Assembly: GCA_965248955.1 (NCBI GenBank)
Contig: OZ252212.1
Location: 1,116,001 to 1,180,000, forward strand
DNA: 64,000 bases
Direction: 5' to 3'
From: DAOUJH01 sp965248955
GTDB taxonomy: Bacteria > Chloroflexota > Dehalococcoidia > Lucifugimonadales > QGNO01
Shown: one piece after another, positions 7,336 to 17,023 of the stretch
How the letters are laid out: every line of letters starts with the position of its first letter
Numbering within the stretch: the first letter of the stretch is position 1
The notes under the pieces: generated by a model
The model's input: only the letters and a program-made list of their open reading frames with translations
Told to the model about the DNA's origin: nothing
Database searches by the model: none
Made by a program: the position numbers and the translations under genes

Positions 7336-8712
7336 ATGACGACAACTGGCGAGACTTTTGAAAGTTTGGTGAACGAGTTTCGTGAGGCGTCAAGGGGAAT
7401 GATTGGCGAAGAGGTCCATGAAGGCTACCCCCTTGATGTTGGCCTGTACCATGGGATGAACCAGCCCTACGACTCTTCTGGACCACCGTTCAAGAGTCCC
7501 TGGACTCTTACGGAGAAGGTTGCCAAGGCTTATGCCGTCCACATTGGGGATGACAATCCCCTCTACACCGACCCCGAGTATGCCAAGAACGGCCCCTACG
7601 GCTGTCTCACCACCCCGGGAACGGCGATGATCATGGCCCGTACCCCCATGTGGCACGGCCCTGAGGAGCTGTGGAGAGATCGGCCCGGCGGTATACCGTT
7701 CGCCAATTTCCATTCCGGTACGGCATGGGAATTCTACGATGTCCTTCGTGTCGGCACAGGCCTCCGCAGTACCTCTAAGGCTACCGAGGTCATCGAGAAG
7801 CCGGGAGCGCAGGGCAACCTCTTCTTCCTCATCACGGACGTCTTCTACAGGGACATGCGCGGCGACCTCCTTGGCAAGTGCTACGGCACTCTGATCATGA
7901 TCCCACGTGAAGAGATGGGCACCGGCCGCGCCATGTCCGTGGAGCGTCTGGGTGAGCGCATGATGTACGAGCGGCAAGCCGGCAAGTACAACCAGGAAAA
8001 AGTGGAGGAGCTCATCGACCTCATTGAGAAGGCGCAGCCCAGGGGCAAGGAGATACTCTACTGGGAGGATGTAAAGGAGGGAGACAAGCTGCCCACCTTC
8101 GTTGTGCCGCCTTGGAGCGACCAAGACTGGTCGGTAACCGGATTTATCCGCAACGGCGCGGCGCGGTCATACGCTTTTGAGGCCGGCTACAAGGCGCGGA
8201 AGTACAAGCTCCTGCCGGGATTCGCCGGGAACCCCTATACCCATCCCGTGACCCGCTGGCCATGGGCTCACGGCGAGGAGCACGGCGACGCCCTAATGGC
8301 TGCCTACCGCGGCCAGGCTCTGCCCTTTGACTGGGGCGGCCAGAGGTCGCAGATACCACAGGCCCTGATGAGCAACTGGATGGGCGACCACGGCTTCATC
8401 CGCCGCCTCCAGATGGCTCTGCGCCGGCCTATGTACTACGGCGACTTGGGCATCTACAACGGAGAGGTGGTCAAGAAGTTCACGGAGGTACAGAAGGGTG
8501 AACCCGGCGAGGGCGCCGTGGACGGCGAGCGCACCTACCACGCCGTCGGCATCAAGTACGAGGGACGCAACCATGAGGACCAGGTCTTCGTACAGGGCAC
8601 CTCTGCGGTATACCTGCCCTCGCGTGAAGGCGGCATGGTGCAACTACCCGTCCCGCACCTGGCCAAGCCCACAGCCGTCCCCTACGAGACTTTCTACCGC
8701 GACTGGTACTAG
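7336..8712 (+). CDS. MaoC-like acyl dehydratase, pair 1 subunit B
   Basis: 458 residues, homologous to its upstream partner: both share an ILYWEDVKEGDKLP-type linker and an SNWMGDHGFIRR segment. The N-terminal half has GDDNPLYTDPEYA. It lies 46 bases after gene 6130, with AAGGAGTG before the ATG. Its paralog at 22929-24296 is strikingly similar in the last third, where long stretches match at the DNA level as well. It is probably a large subunit of a heteromeric (de)hydratase acting on a CoA thioester; the pathway cannot be named from this sequence. Confidence 0.8.
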   Translation: MTTTGETFESLVNEFREASRGMIGEEVHEGYPLDVGLYHGMNQPYDSSGPPFKSPWTLTEKVAKAYAVHIGDDNPLYTDPEYAKNGPYGCLTTPGTAMIMARTPMWHGPEELWRDRPGGIPFANFHSGTAWEFYDVLRVGTGLRSTSKATEVIEKPGAQGNLFFLITDVFYRDMRGDLLGKCYGTLIMIPREEMGTGRAMSVERLGERMMYERQAGKYNQEKVEELIDLIEKAQPRGKEILYWEDVKEGDKLPTFVVPPWSDQDWSVTGFIRNGAARSYAFEAGYKARKYKLLPGFAGNPYTHPVTRWPWAHGEEHGDALMAAYRGQALPFDWGGQRSQIPQALMSNWMGDHGFIRRLQMALRRPMYYGDLGIYNGEVVKKFTEVQKGEPGEGAVDGERTYHAVGIKYEGRNHEDQVFVQGTSAVYLPSREGGMVQLPVPHLAKPTAVPYETFYRDWY

Positions 8713-8721
8713 ACCCGTATG

Positions 8722-8765
8722 AAATGAGGAGATGACGCTGACTACGGAGCGTCATCTCCTCATTT
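8722..8765. terminator. Perfect 18-bp hairpin after the dehydratase pair
   Basis: Bases 8722-8739 and 8748-8765 are perfect inverted repeats with an 8-base loop, starting 9 bases after the stop codon at 8712. There is only a TTT tail, so it may act as a terminator, an mRNA-stabilising hairpin or both. Confidence 0.65.
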
Positions 8766-8843
8766 GGAAGCCTTTGTCCCTAGCCAAGCACTCCGGTGGC
8801 CCGGTTGGGAGAAACAGTGATTACAGGTAAAGGTAGACCAGCC

Positions 8844-9479
8844 ATGGATGAGCAGGCCAGAGAGGTTTCTGCCATCCTCTTGGACAAAGAGGCCGTTATT
8901 ATCAACACAGAGAAGCCCTTTGTATTCTCATCCGGAATCCTCAGCCCAATCTACTGCGATCTGCGTCTGCTCTGCGCCCATCCTCTAGAAAGGGAGCGCA
9001 TTGCAAAGCTTCTAGCAGATAGGATTCTGGAAACGGAACCGGAGGCTGACGTGGTGGCGGGAGTGGCCACCGCCGGTATACCTTGGGCGGCTTGGGTATC
9101 ATCGCTAACGGGCAAGTCCATGGCCTACGTGCGAGATCAGGCCAAGGGTCATGGCAGAGGCCAGCAGGTGGAAGGGGGCGTGCAACCCGGAAGCCTGGCG
9201 GTACTGATAGAAGATCTCACTAGTACCGCAGGCAGCGCCGTCAGAGCTGTCGGGGGGTTGCATGCCGTTGGAGCCAGGATCAGCCACAGCTACAGCATCT
9301 TCACCTACGGGTTCCCCCGGTCAGCTGAGGCATACCGCGAGGTTGGGGTTGATCTGGTCGCGCTTTCCACCGTCTCCACCTTGCTTGATCTGGCTACCTC
9401 AGAGGGGCGTATAACACGAGAGCAAGAGAGCGCCGTTAGGGACTGGCTCGCTAGTGACCCCATGGCGCACGGGCCTTAG
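8844..9479 (+). CDS. pyrE: Orotate phosphoribosyltransferase
   Basis: Makes orotidine 5'-phosphate from orotate and PRPP in pyrimidine synthesis. It has the catalytic loop YVRDQAKGHGRG and the PRPP-binding motif VLIEDLTSTAGS, where the usual TTGGS is STAGS. I prefer the ATG at 8844 (211 residues) over the GTG at 8796 because the alignable protein begins near MDEQAREV. It converges on gyrB with only 6 bases between the genes. Confidence 0.85.
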   Translation: MDEQAREVSAILLDKEAVIINTEKPFVFSSGILSPIYCDLRLLCAHPLERERIAKLLADRILETEPEADVVAGVATAGIPWAAWVSSLTGKSMAYVRDQAKGHGRGQQVEGGVQPGSLAVLIEDLTSTAGSAVRAVGGLHAVGARISHSYSIFTYGFPRSAEAYREVGVDLVALSTVSTLLDLATSEGRITREQESAVRDWLASDPMAHGP

Positions 9480-9485
9480 CCTGCT

Positions 9486-11972
9486 CTATACGTCCAGGTT
9501 GCGCACTTCTCTTGCATAGGTCTGTATGAACTCCCGCCGCGGCTGCACAGAGTCGCCCATCAGAACGCTGAATACCTCGTCCGCTATAATAGCGTCCTCC
9601 ACGCCAACCTTGAGGACGGTGCGCGTCTCCGGGTTCATTGTCGTATCCCATAGCTGGTCGGCGTTCATTTCGCCCAGTCCTTTGTAGCGCTGGATGCTGA
9701 CTCCGCTTCTGTCCGCATGTTTGCTCACCCTGGCTGCTAGCTCAGACAATGGGATGTCCGTATCCAACACATTTCCTCTGCGGGTCAGCGTGAAGCTGTC
9801 ATGCTCCATCGCGTCCTTCACTTTGGAGTAGAGGTTAAAGCAGCGTTTCATCACCGGCAAATCAAACAGCGTCTGAGATAGTTTGAACTTGCTGCCGGAG
9901 GGGAACTCTACCTTGAGCCATTTCTCTTCGGTCTCCTTGTTGAAGCCCGGGTCAACAGGGATACCCTCCGACACCAGCCAGCTCCTGACCTGCAACATGA
10001 ACTGGTCTATGTTCAGCATCTCATGCCGGTGCCATTCTGCCACATCCGATTTCAGAAGCTTCAACATGAACTCGACAGGGATGCCGGCGGTCTGCTGGAG
10101 ATCCTGCAGCACCCTATCCAGGCCCTCCTGCTGCGACAGCAGAGTCTGTATTCCCACACCGGTTGCAGATATCGAGCCATCGGCGGATGTCAGCTTCAGG
10201 TTGGAGTATTGCTGCCTGGCCACCCAGCGGTCCTTTTCGTCTTCTGTGAACAGCCACTGGTCCGCCCTGCCCTTGGAACCCTTGTACAGGGGTGGTTGCG
10301 CTATGTACAAGTAGCCCCCCTCTACCAGCGGCTTCATGTGCCTGTAGAAAAAGGTCAGCAGCAACGTGCGGATGTGCGACCCGTCCACGTCTGCGTCCGT
10401 CATGATGATTACCTTGTGATAGCGCAGCGAATCAAGGTCATAGCCTTCCGGCGCATGCCCGTTTCCGTTGACTTCGTCACCGTTGACACTGATCCTGGAG
10501 TGAAACTTGGTTCCCAGGGCCGTAATTATCGTCCGTATCTCCTCGTGGGATATCATCTGGTCCTCACGGGCTTTCTCCACGTTGAGGATCTTGCCTTTCA
10601 GAGGCAACACGGCCTGGAACTTCCTGTCCCTACCCATCTTGGCCGAACCCCCGGCCGATTCACCCTCTACGATGAACAGCTCGCTCATGGAGGGGTCGCG
10701 CTCCTGGCAGTCGGCAAGCTTGCCCGGCAGCGACCCGCCGTCCATAGCGTTCTTTCGCTGCACCATCTCGCGCGCCTTGCGGGCCGCCTCTCTGGCCTTC
10801 TGTGCCGTCAAAGCCTTGTCTATGATCCGCCGCGCTTCTTGAGGGTGCTCTTCAAGGTAGTACTCCAGGCCCTCGGCGACTGCGGTTTCCACGATGCCCT
10901 TGATTTCAGGGTTGCCCAGCTTTGCCTTGGTCTGTCCTTCAAACTCGGGGTCGAGCAGCTTGACGCTGATTACTGCCGCCAGCCCTTCCCTAACGTCTTC
11001 TCCGGCCAGGTTGGGGTGGTCGTCGCGCAGGAACTTCTGCTTGCGGGCGTGGTCATTCAGGGCGCGGGTTATCGCGGTGCGGAATCCGGTTAGGTGGGTG
11101 CCCCCGTCCGGCGTGTTGATGCAGTTGGCGAATGCGTAGACCAGCTCCGAATAGCCCGTGTTGTACTGCAATGCCACCTCTACCATGGTGTCTTCCACCG
11201 GCTTCTCTATGTGGATGGGCTTCTTCGACAGTACGTCACGGTTATGGTTGAGGTGCAGCTCAACAAAGTCGGAGATCCCGCCCTCAAAGTAGTAGGACTC
11301 CTTTGCTGTTTCCGCTCCGCGCGCCAAGTGCCAGGGGCTGAAGAAGTCTATGTGAAGACCCTTGTTCAGATAGGCCATCTCGCGGAACCGCTGGGACAAC
11401 TCATCATAGTTGTATTCAATGCTGCCGAAGATCGTGGTGTCCGGCAGGAAGGATATGATTGTTCCATACTTGTCGCTTTCGCCCACCGTCTCCACGTCGC
11501 CCAGCGGCTTTCCTCTGCCGAACTCCTGCACGGACACGTGCCCGTCCCGGTGTACCTCCACCCTCATCCGCTCCGACAGCGCGTTCACCACGGAAGCGCC
11601 CACGCCGTGAAGTCCGCCCGATACCTTGTAGGCCCCTCCCCCGAATTTGCCGCCGGCGTGAAGAGTTGTCATTATAGTCTCCAGCGCGGGCCGGCCCGTG
11701 GTTGCGTGAATATCAGTAGGAATGCCGCGGCCGTTGTCCTCAACTCGTACGGAGCCGCCCTCTTCCAGAACTATGGAGATGCGATCGCAGGTGCCGGCCA
11801 TCGCCTCGTCTACGCCGTTGTCCACAATCTCGTAGATCAGGTGGTGCAGGCCGCGATGGTCGGTACTGCCAATGTACATGCCTGGACGGCGGCGTACAGC
11901 CTCCAGGCCTTCCAAGACCTGAATATCACTGGCTGTGTACTGGGAGACATCTTCCTTCTGCTTGCGTACCAT
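9486..11972 (-). CDS. gyrB: DNA gyrase subunit B, long form
   Basis: ATPase and TOPRIM subunit of gyrase, which introduces negative supercoils. At 828 residues it is longer than the roughly 640 usual outside Proteobacteria. The GHKL ATPase domain (EIVDNGVDEA, DNGRGIP, GGLHGVGASVVN), the TOPRIM motifs (IVEGESAGG, IMTDADVDGSHI) and the C-terminal QRYKGLGEMN (near residue 759) are all present. Between PPLYKG (near 558) and that motif lies an extra block of about 165-180 residues, in the same place as the E. coli GyrB insertion. It has its own promoter about 150 bases upstream. gyrA is not in this window. Confidence 0.95.
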   Translation of the reverse strand: MVRKQKEDVSQYTASDIQVLEGLEAVRRRPGMYIGSTDHRGLHHLIYEIVDNGVDEAMAGTCDRISIVLEEGGSVRVEDNGRGIPTDIHATTGRPALETIMTTLHAGGKFGGGAYKVSGGLHGVGASVVNALSERMRVEVHRDGHVSVQEFGRGKPLGDVETVGESDKYGTIISFLPDTTIFGSIEYNYDELSQRFREMAYLNKGLHIDFFSPWHLARGAETAKESYYFEGGISDFVELHLNHNRDVLSKKPIHIEKPVEDTMVEVALQYNTGYSELVYAFANCINTPDGGTHLTGFRTAITRALNDHARKQKFLRDDHPNLAGEDVREGLAAVISVKLLDPEFEGQTKAKLGNPEIKGIVETAVAEGLEYYLEEHPQEARRIIDKALTAQKAREAARKAREMVQRKNAMDGGSLPGKLADCQERDPSMSELFIVEGESAGGSAKMGRDRKFQAVLPLKGKILNVEKAREDQMISHEEIRTIITALGTKFHSRISVNGDEVNGNGHAPEGYDLDSLRYHKVIIMTDADVDGSHIRTLLLTFFYRHMKPLVEGGYLYIAQPPLYKGSKGRADQWLFTEDEKDRWVARQQYSNLKLTSADGSISATGVGIQTLLSQQEGLDRVLQDLQQTAGIPVEFMLKLLKSDVAEWHRHEMLNIDQFMLQVRSWLVSEGIPVDPGFNKETEEKWLKVEFPSGSKFKLSQTLFDLPVMKRCFNLYSKVKDAMEHDSFTLTRRGNVLDTDIPLSELAARVSKHADRSGVSIQRYKGLGEMNADQLWDTTMNPETRTVLKVGVEDAIIADEVFSVLMGDSVQPRREFIQTYAREVRNLDV

Positions 11973-12123
11973 AGGTAATCCTCAATATGGGTCGCCTCCG
12001 CTAATCCAAAGGACGCCCGGATTTGGGGCCTTGAGGACCGGCGCAGCAGGGAAAAAAGAGAGGATAATTCCGCTTATGTTGTTGTTCAGCCGCTGCACCA
12101 CCTCAAGGTGTTTATACGGTGTA

Positions 12124-12152
12124 ATTTTAGCAAAAATTTTAACCGTCGTCAA
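12124..12152 (-). promoter_or_regulatory. Strong promoter of gyrB
   Basis: On the minus strand, TTGACG (12147-12152) and TAAAAT (12124-12129) are exactly 17 bases apart in an AT-rich stretch. Transcription would start near 12117, leaving a leader of about 145 bases before the gyrB ATG. Confidence 0.7.
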
Positions 12153-12171
12153 AAAAATCAGGCGCTAAACC

Positions 12172-14010
12172 TCAGCGTACTCCGTTCTTTAGATACTTGT
12201 CGAAGAAGTCCCCGATGTCGTTGAGCATCTCCCGGATGTTGAACCTATTCACTACGTAGTAGCCGTCGTTGGGATAGGCCTTGTATTGCACCACCTTGCC
12301 CTCTTTCTTGAGGGCTTCAGCGAACTCCCTGGAGGCATCTGACTGAGGGTCTCTGCCCTCGCCATGTAGGACGAATGTTGGGGTCATGGCATTACGCACC
12401 GAGTAAATGGACGAGCAGCGATACCAAGTCTCCTTATTATCCTTATATGGTCCCAGCTCGTGTTCGAGCAATTTGATGTGCTTCACAGCCATTCTGTTCA
12501 ACTCCACGGGCCAGTCGGCATATCCCGACATAGGCACCGCGGCCTGGAACACCCCAGGCGCAAAGCAGACGGCGTTCATGCTCATGATGCCTCCGTAACT
12601 GGTGCCAGTTACGCCCATTCTATCTGGGTAGACGTAGGGCAGACTCTTCAAGAAATCGGCGCCTGCTACCGCGTCTTTCAAGTCGCCTCCACCCCAGTCA
12701 CCGTCGTTAGCCTCTTCGAACGTTTTGCCATATCCGGAACTTCCTCGGACGTTGGGTTGCAGTACCACGTACCCTCGCTGTACCAGGTACTGGACATACG
12801 GCTGGTAATTATCCAAGAACTGAGAGGTCGGTCCGCCATGAGTAAACACGATGCCTGGGTAGCGCCTTCTTCTGTCTATAGGGGTGTATAGATAGGCGTT
12901 GATGGAGAGGCCGTCGAAGCTAGCATAAGCTACCTTTTCTGGAGTGACAAGGCGGTGCTCCAAGCCGCCTTCAGGCAAGGAGAAGGTCAGTTGTCTAGAT
13001 TCGCCTTCCTTAGCTGATATCATCCAGAGGTCATCGGGAGCAGTCGGGGTGCCGTGGAGGAAACAGATGTGGGAGCCGTCTGGGGACCAACTGGGAGCGG
13101 TGCACACACCCATACCTGGATTAAACAGAGACCTCGACTCGCCCCCTTCCGCGCTGGCGAGTCTGATCTCCAGAGTTCCGTTGCGGTTGGAGACATATGC
13201 CACCTCACTACCGTTCGGAGACCAGATCGCGTCGCTCTGTTCGGTCTCCTCTGGAACCAGTGGACGAGGCTCCCCTCCCTCAAGAGATACCTTCCAGTAA
13301 TTGATATAGCCACTTCGCTGGGAGCGGAAGAGAAGCCACCTACCATCGGGCGAGACCTTGGGAACCCCCAGTGCGGGGCCGAACGAATAGTCGAAGAAAT
13401 CTCTATCCTCAGTGATGACCTTGGGGTCTGTGCCATCGCTGCTCATTTGGACGATCTGGTGGTCTTCCCAGGTTTCGTTCAGTCGTGTGTAGATGATCTG
13501 CTTTCCATCGGGAGTGAACACGGGGTTCACTTCATAAAGGGGATCCTGGGTAAGTCGTGTAGCGTCTCCCGAGGGTAAATCGACCCGGTAGATGTCGTAG
13601 CCACCGTAGCGGTTGCCAGACAGGACCAGGCTCTTGCCATCTGGCGCCCAGCGCACGGACTGGATGTGGGCCCCTAGGTTGGTGAGCTGGGATTCAGGAT
13701 CGCCGCTCGCGTGCCACAGCCACACTTCGTTTGTGCCTGTCTTGTTGGATATATATGAGATGTGCCGACCGTGCGGTGACCATAGCGGCATGTGTGACGC
13801 GGCGTAGTCTGTAGTTCCCAGGCCTAGGGTAACCCTTGAGGGGAATCCTCCCTGTGGGCTGATGCTCCAGATGTCGGGAGAGCCTCCCAATGATGAAACG
13901 AAGACGATGCGAGAGCCATCCGGCGACCATTGAGGTGCATTGCTGGCTTCTCCAGGACCCAGCGTGAAGATAGACATGATCTGATCCAGGGTCAAGTTGC
14001 CGTCCAACAT
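12172..14010 (-). CDS. S9 (prolyl oligopeptidase)-family peptidase with beta-propeller
   Basis: 612 residues. The first ~340 form a TolB/DPP-like propeller, with repeated WSPDG blades. An alpha/beta hydrolase domain follows, with the oxyanion region FTHGGPT and the nucleophile in GTSYGG (Ser471). Near residue 583, where S9 enzymes usually have the catalytic His in a GH pair, the sequence reads NDGYYVV, so activity is not certain. GGGAGG precedes the ATG by five bases. It is the last gene after pxpABC-ggt, which suggests intracellular cleavage of short peptides in the same route. Confidence 0.85.
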   Translation of the reverse strand: MLDGNLTLDQIMSIFTLGPGEASNAPQWSPDGSRIVFVSSLGGSPDIWSISPQGGFPSRVTLGLGTTDYAASHMPLWSPHGRHISYISNKTGTNEVWLWHASGDPESQLTNLGAHIQSVRWAPDGKSLVLSGNRYGGYDIYRVDLPSGDATRLTQDPLYEVNPVFTPDGKQIIYTRLNETWEDHQIVQMSSDGTDPKVITEDRDFFDYSFGPALGVPKVSPDGRWLLFRSQRSGYINYWKVSLEGGEPRPLVPEETEQSDAIWSPNGSEVAYVSNRNGTLEIRLASAEGGESRSLFNPGMGVCTAPSWSPDGSHICFLHGTPTAPDDLWMISAKEGESRQLTFSLPEGGLEHRLVTPEKVAYASFDGLSINAYLYTPIDRRRRYPGIVFTHGGPTSQFLDNYQPYVQYLVQRGYVVLQPNVRGSSGYGKTFEEANDGDWGGGDLKDAVAGADFLKSLPYVYPDRMGVTGTSYGGIMSMNAVCFAPGVFQAAVPMSGYADWPVELNRMAVKHIKLLEHELGPYKDNKETWYRCSSIYSVRNAMTPTFVLHGEGRDPQSDASREFAEALKKEGKVVQYKAYPNDGYYVVNRFNIREMLNDIGDFFDKYLKNGVR

Positions 14011-14066
14011 GCTACCCTCCCGCTTGCTTCCTGTAAGTCATTATCAGGCCGATTCTACTCCACCGC

Positions 14067-15854
14067 CTAGCGGCCCATGGCATAAGACTCGCGGCGGGCG
14101 TCCGCCCCACCGATGAGGATGCCCTTTTCTCTGTCCATTTGTATGAGGCAGACATTGCCCGTTCGGCCTGTCCAGTCGTCCCACACTGCAACCTTGTGGC
14201 CGCGCCCGCGCAAGTCTTCGATGACCGTGGGGTCTATGCGCCCTTCCGCCGCTGCTTGGCCAGGGAAGTAGGCATGCGGCCAGAACGAGCTTGGCATGCT
14301 GAACGTGGCCACCCTTGGCGCCTCTACCGCCTCCTGGGGATCCATACCAAACTCGACGACATTGAGGAGCACCTGGACCATGGACTGGCATTGGGTATCG
14401 CCGCCCGGTGTGCCGTAGGCCATCCAGAACCTACCGTCCTTGAACGCCATTGCAGGGTTGGGCGTCAGCCGGGGCCGCTTCCCCGGCTGCAGCGAGCTGG
14501 GGTGCTCGGGGTCAAGCCAGCTCTGCGATCCCCTAGCCGATGCGATCATGCCCAGCCCCGGCACCACCGGCGCGCCGTATATCCCGTCGCTTGGCGTTAC
14601 TGAAAAGGCGTTGCCCCAGCGGTCGACGGCGCAGGCATAGCTGGTATCCGGCGGCACGGGACCGCTCACCGGCTCGGGCACCGTGGGAATGGGGAATGAA
14701 TCGCCTTCCTGGTAGGCCCATGGCTCGCCCGCCGCTGGCATCTCGGCGAAGGCCTGTCTCATCTGTATGGCCTTCCGCCTCAGGGCGGAGTAATCTTTGG
14801 AAGTGAGACCGGCCAATGGCACGTTGATGAACTCCGGGTCGCCGTAGAAGGCCTCGCGATCGGCGAAGGCCAGTTTCAGCGCCTCCAGGACAGCATGGAG
14901 ATAATCGCCGCTGTTGTGCCCCATCGCCCTCAGGTCGAAGCCTTCCAGGATTTGCAGCACTTGTATGTTGACAGGCCCCTGAGACCAGGGTCCGCAAGTG
15001 TACAGATCCAAGCCTCTGAAGCTGCCCTTCACCGGAGGCTCAACAGTGACCGCGTAGGATGCCATATCATCTAGGCTAAGCAGACCGCCTTCAGATTGTA
15101 TGAAGCTGGTAATCTGCTCGGCTAGTTCGCCCTTGTAGAACAGGTCACGCGCCGCCTGAAGCGCGGCCTCTCGGCCCTTCGAGGAACTGGCGCGCTCTGC
15201 ATCAATCAGCCTGCGGAACGTATTGGCTAGGTCTTTCTGTACTATGACCTGGCCAAGCTCCGGTATCTTCCCGCCCGGCATGAATATTTCCAAAGTGGAC
15301 GGCCATGAGTGGATGTTGCCTTCAGTACCCTCTCTGCCGCTTCCCGAGCGCAGCTCGAAAGCCGTTGTTTGGGCTGTACCCATCTCCAGCACTTGCATTA
15401 GCGAGACGGAAACAGGGAATCCTCCCTCGGCAAGCTCCAAAGCGGGCCTCACCACTTGGTCAAAGGTCATGGTGCCGTAGAGTTTGAGGGCGGTGAAATA
15501 GGCATCCGGGGCCCCGGGCGTGATGCATTGCAACACGCCCGCCTCTATTTCTCCCCCAGAGTTTTGCTTGAAGTAGTCTATGCTGGCTTTCTTGGGCCAT
15601 CGGCCCAGGCCGTCTATGTTCACCGTCTCGTTACGGTCGGCGCGGTGTATGATCATGGGCGCCACTCCGCCAAAGCTGACCCAATGGGGCAGTACGGTTC
15701 CCAGGACAATGCCCGCCGCTACGCCGGCATCTATAGCATTGCCGCCTTCTTCCAGAATGCGGTATCCGGCGGCAGTGGCCAGCCAGTGGCCTGACGATAC
15801 CATGTGGGACGTTCCTGTGATGGCGGGACGGAATGAAGTGAGGCCCATGGTCAT
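14067..15854 (-). CDS. ggt: Gamma-glutamyltransferase family protein
   Basis: Ntn-hydrolase that processes itself into two subunits and cleaves gamma-glutamyl amides such as glutathione. It is about 595 residues. The large-subunit start SSGHWLATAAGYRILEEGGN and the processing site DTSYACAVDRWG are visible, with Thr404 as the expected N-terminal nucleophile of the small subunit. No signal peptide is evident, so it is probably cytoplasmic. I start at the ATG at 15854 because GGAGG lies six bases upstream; an in-frame ATG at 15869 would contain that site. It follows pxpC and probably feeds 5-oxoproline or gamma-glutamyl products to PxpABC. Confidence 0.88.
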   Translation of the reverse strand: MTMGLTSFRPAITGTSHMVSSGHWLATAAGYRILEEGGNAIDAGVAAGIVLGTVLPHWVSFGGVAPMIIHRADRNETVNIDGLGRWPKKASIDYFKQNSGGEIEAGVLQCITPGAPDAYFTALKLYGTMTFDQVVRPALELAEGGFPVSVSLMQVLEMGTAQTTAFELRSGSGREGTEGNIHSWPSTLEIFMPGGKIPELGQVIVQKDLANTFRRLIDAERASSSKGREAALQAARDLFYKGELAEQITSFIQSEGGLLSLDDMASYAVTVEPPVKGSFRGLDLYTCGPWSQGPVNIQVLQILEGFDLRAMGHNSGDYLHAVLEALKLAFADREAFYGDPEFINVPLAGLTSKDYSALRRKAIQMRQAFAEMPAAGEPWAYQEGDSFPIPTVPEPVSGPVPPDTSYACAVDRWGNAFSVTPSDGIYGAPVVPGLGMIASARGSQSWLDPEHPSSLQPGKRPRLTPNPAMAFKDGRFWMAYGTPGGDTQCQSMVQVLLNVVEFGMDPQEAVEAPRVATFSMPSSFWPHAYFPGQAAAEGRIDPTVIEDLRGRGHKVAVWDDWTGRTGNVCLIQMDREKGILIGGADARRESYAMGR

Positions 15855-15908
15855 GATACGCCTCCTCATAATGACTTGGGTGGATGGTAGGCTCCTTCCC
15901 AGAAGGTG

Positions 15909-17021
15909 TCAAGCGGAGGACTTGCCATCCACCTCAACGGTGAAGGTGTACGTCTCATCATGCAGTGAAGCGTGAAGTGTCCTGGCTTCGGCCGTGGTCT
16001 CCATTGCTTCCGATAGCCCCGTTTCCGCGATGTACTCCCGGTCGTTCACGCGGATGCTGAGTTTATGGCGGGAGAATACAACGCTGGGGCCCTTCCTGAT
16101 GTCTTGTAAGAGGCCCTCCTGTCCCAGTAGAGCTGCGCGTGCCTCTTGAAGAGTTGCTCTTTGAAACGTGACCACGTCTCCCGGCGCCGCCTGTGCCAGG
16201 CGCATGATGTCAGCGCTGATCACGATGGCTATCTTGGTGTAGCCTCCCGTGGTACCCCTATCGGCTAGAAGAACAATGGGCATGCCGTCACCGGTCACCT
16301 GTACGGCTCCCAACGGGATACCGTCCGAGACGATGTCCGCGCCGGTCTTGTGCTCGATTGGCGACCCTTCCAGCCTGTAACCTATCCGGTCCGACCGAGG
16401 CGTAACCGTATAGCTGGACGACAGAAAGGTCTCGATACCCTGTTCGGTAAAGGCATCCTCCTGCTGTCCCGGGGTAACTCTAAGCCGGTGGGTGTGACCG
16501 TAGTGGGGGATCGCTATCGGAGGGAAACGTCTTCCTTCCACGCGTTCCATGCCTGCAGAGGCAGCTATCCTGTCGCCGCGGACCAGGGCGCGGCCTTCCA
16601 GCCCGCCGATATTGGCCCGTGTATAAGTGGAGCGGCTGCCAAGCATGGGCGGAACGTCCACGCCTCCCGCTATAGCAAGATAGGCTCTTACCCCGTCCCT
16701 GATCCCGCGGAACTGAAGGTCGGAGCCTTTCTGCACCGCCACGGGCTGCCACGTGGGAACCGGGCAGCCGTCCAATGTGAGCATAAGGTCGGCGCCAGTC
16801 ATTGCTACTACGGTTTCGTCCAAGAAACGAAGATTGGGGCCTGCCAGGGTCATTTCCAGGCCAGCGTCACCCTCACGGTTCCCCACCAAGAGGTTGGCGG
16901 CCCGCAGGGCAAAGGTATCCATTGCCCCGGACACGGGGACACCGTACCTCTGGTAGCCGTAGCGGCCCAGGTCTTGCACCGTGGTGAACATACCGCCGTC
17001 CAACACTTCTATGATATCCAT
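15909..17021 (-). CDS. pxpC: 5-oxoprolinase subunit C (biotin-dependent carboxyltransferase-like, KipA/AHS2)
   Basis: AHS2-family protein of 370 residues. With PxpA and PxpB it opens 5-oxoproline to glutamate using ATP. The N-terminus, MFTTVQDLGRYGYQRYGVP followed by SGAMD, is the family signature. It begins three bases after the pxpB stop codon, in the order pxpA-pxpB-pxpC. Confidence 0.93.
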   Translation of the reverse strand: MDIIEVLDGGMFTTVQDLGRYGYQRYGVPVSGAMDTFALRAANLLVGNREGDAGLEMTLAGPNLRFLDETVVAMTGADLMLTLDGCPVPTWQPVAVQKGSDLQFRGIRDGVRAYLAIAGGVDVPPMLGSRSTYTRANIGGLEGRALVRGDRIAASAGMERVEGRRFPPIAIPHYGHTHRLRVTPGQQEDAFTEQGIETFLSSSYTVTPRSDRIGYRLEGSPIEHKTGADIVSDGIPLGAVQVTGDGMPIVLLADRGTTGGYTKIAIVISADIMRLAQAAPGDVVTFQRATLQEARAALLGQEGLLQDIRKGPSVVFSRHKLSIRVNDREYIAETGLSEAMETTAEARTLHASLHDETYTFTVEVDGKSSA

Positions 17022-17023
17022 AT

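Noticed and set aside
10023..11978. Long open frames on the plus strand opposite gyrB
   Set aside because: They are shadows of the high-GC gyrB coding strand; no motifs and no Shine-Dalgarno sites.
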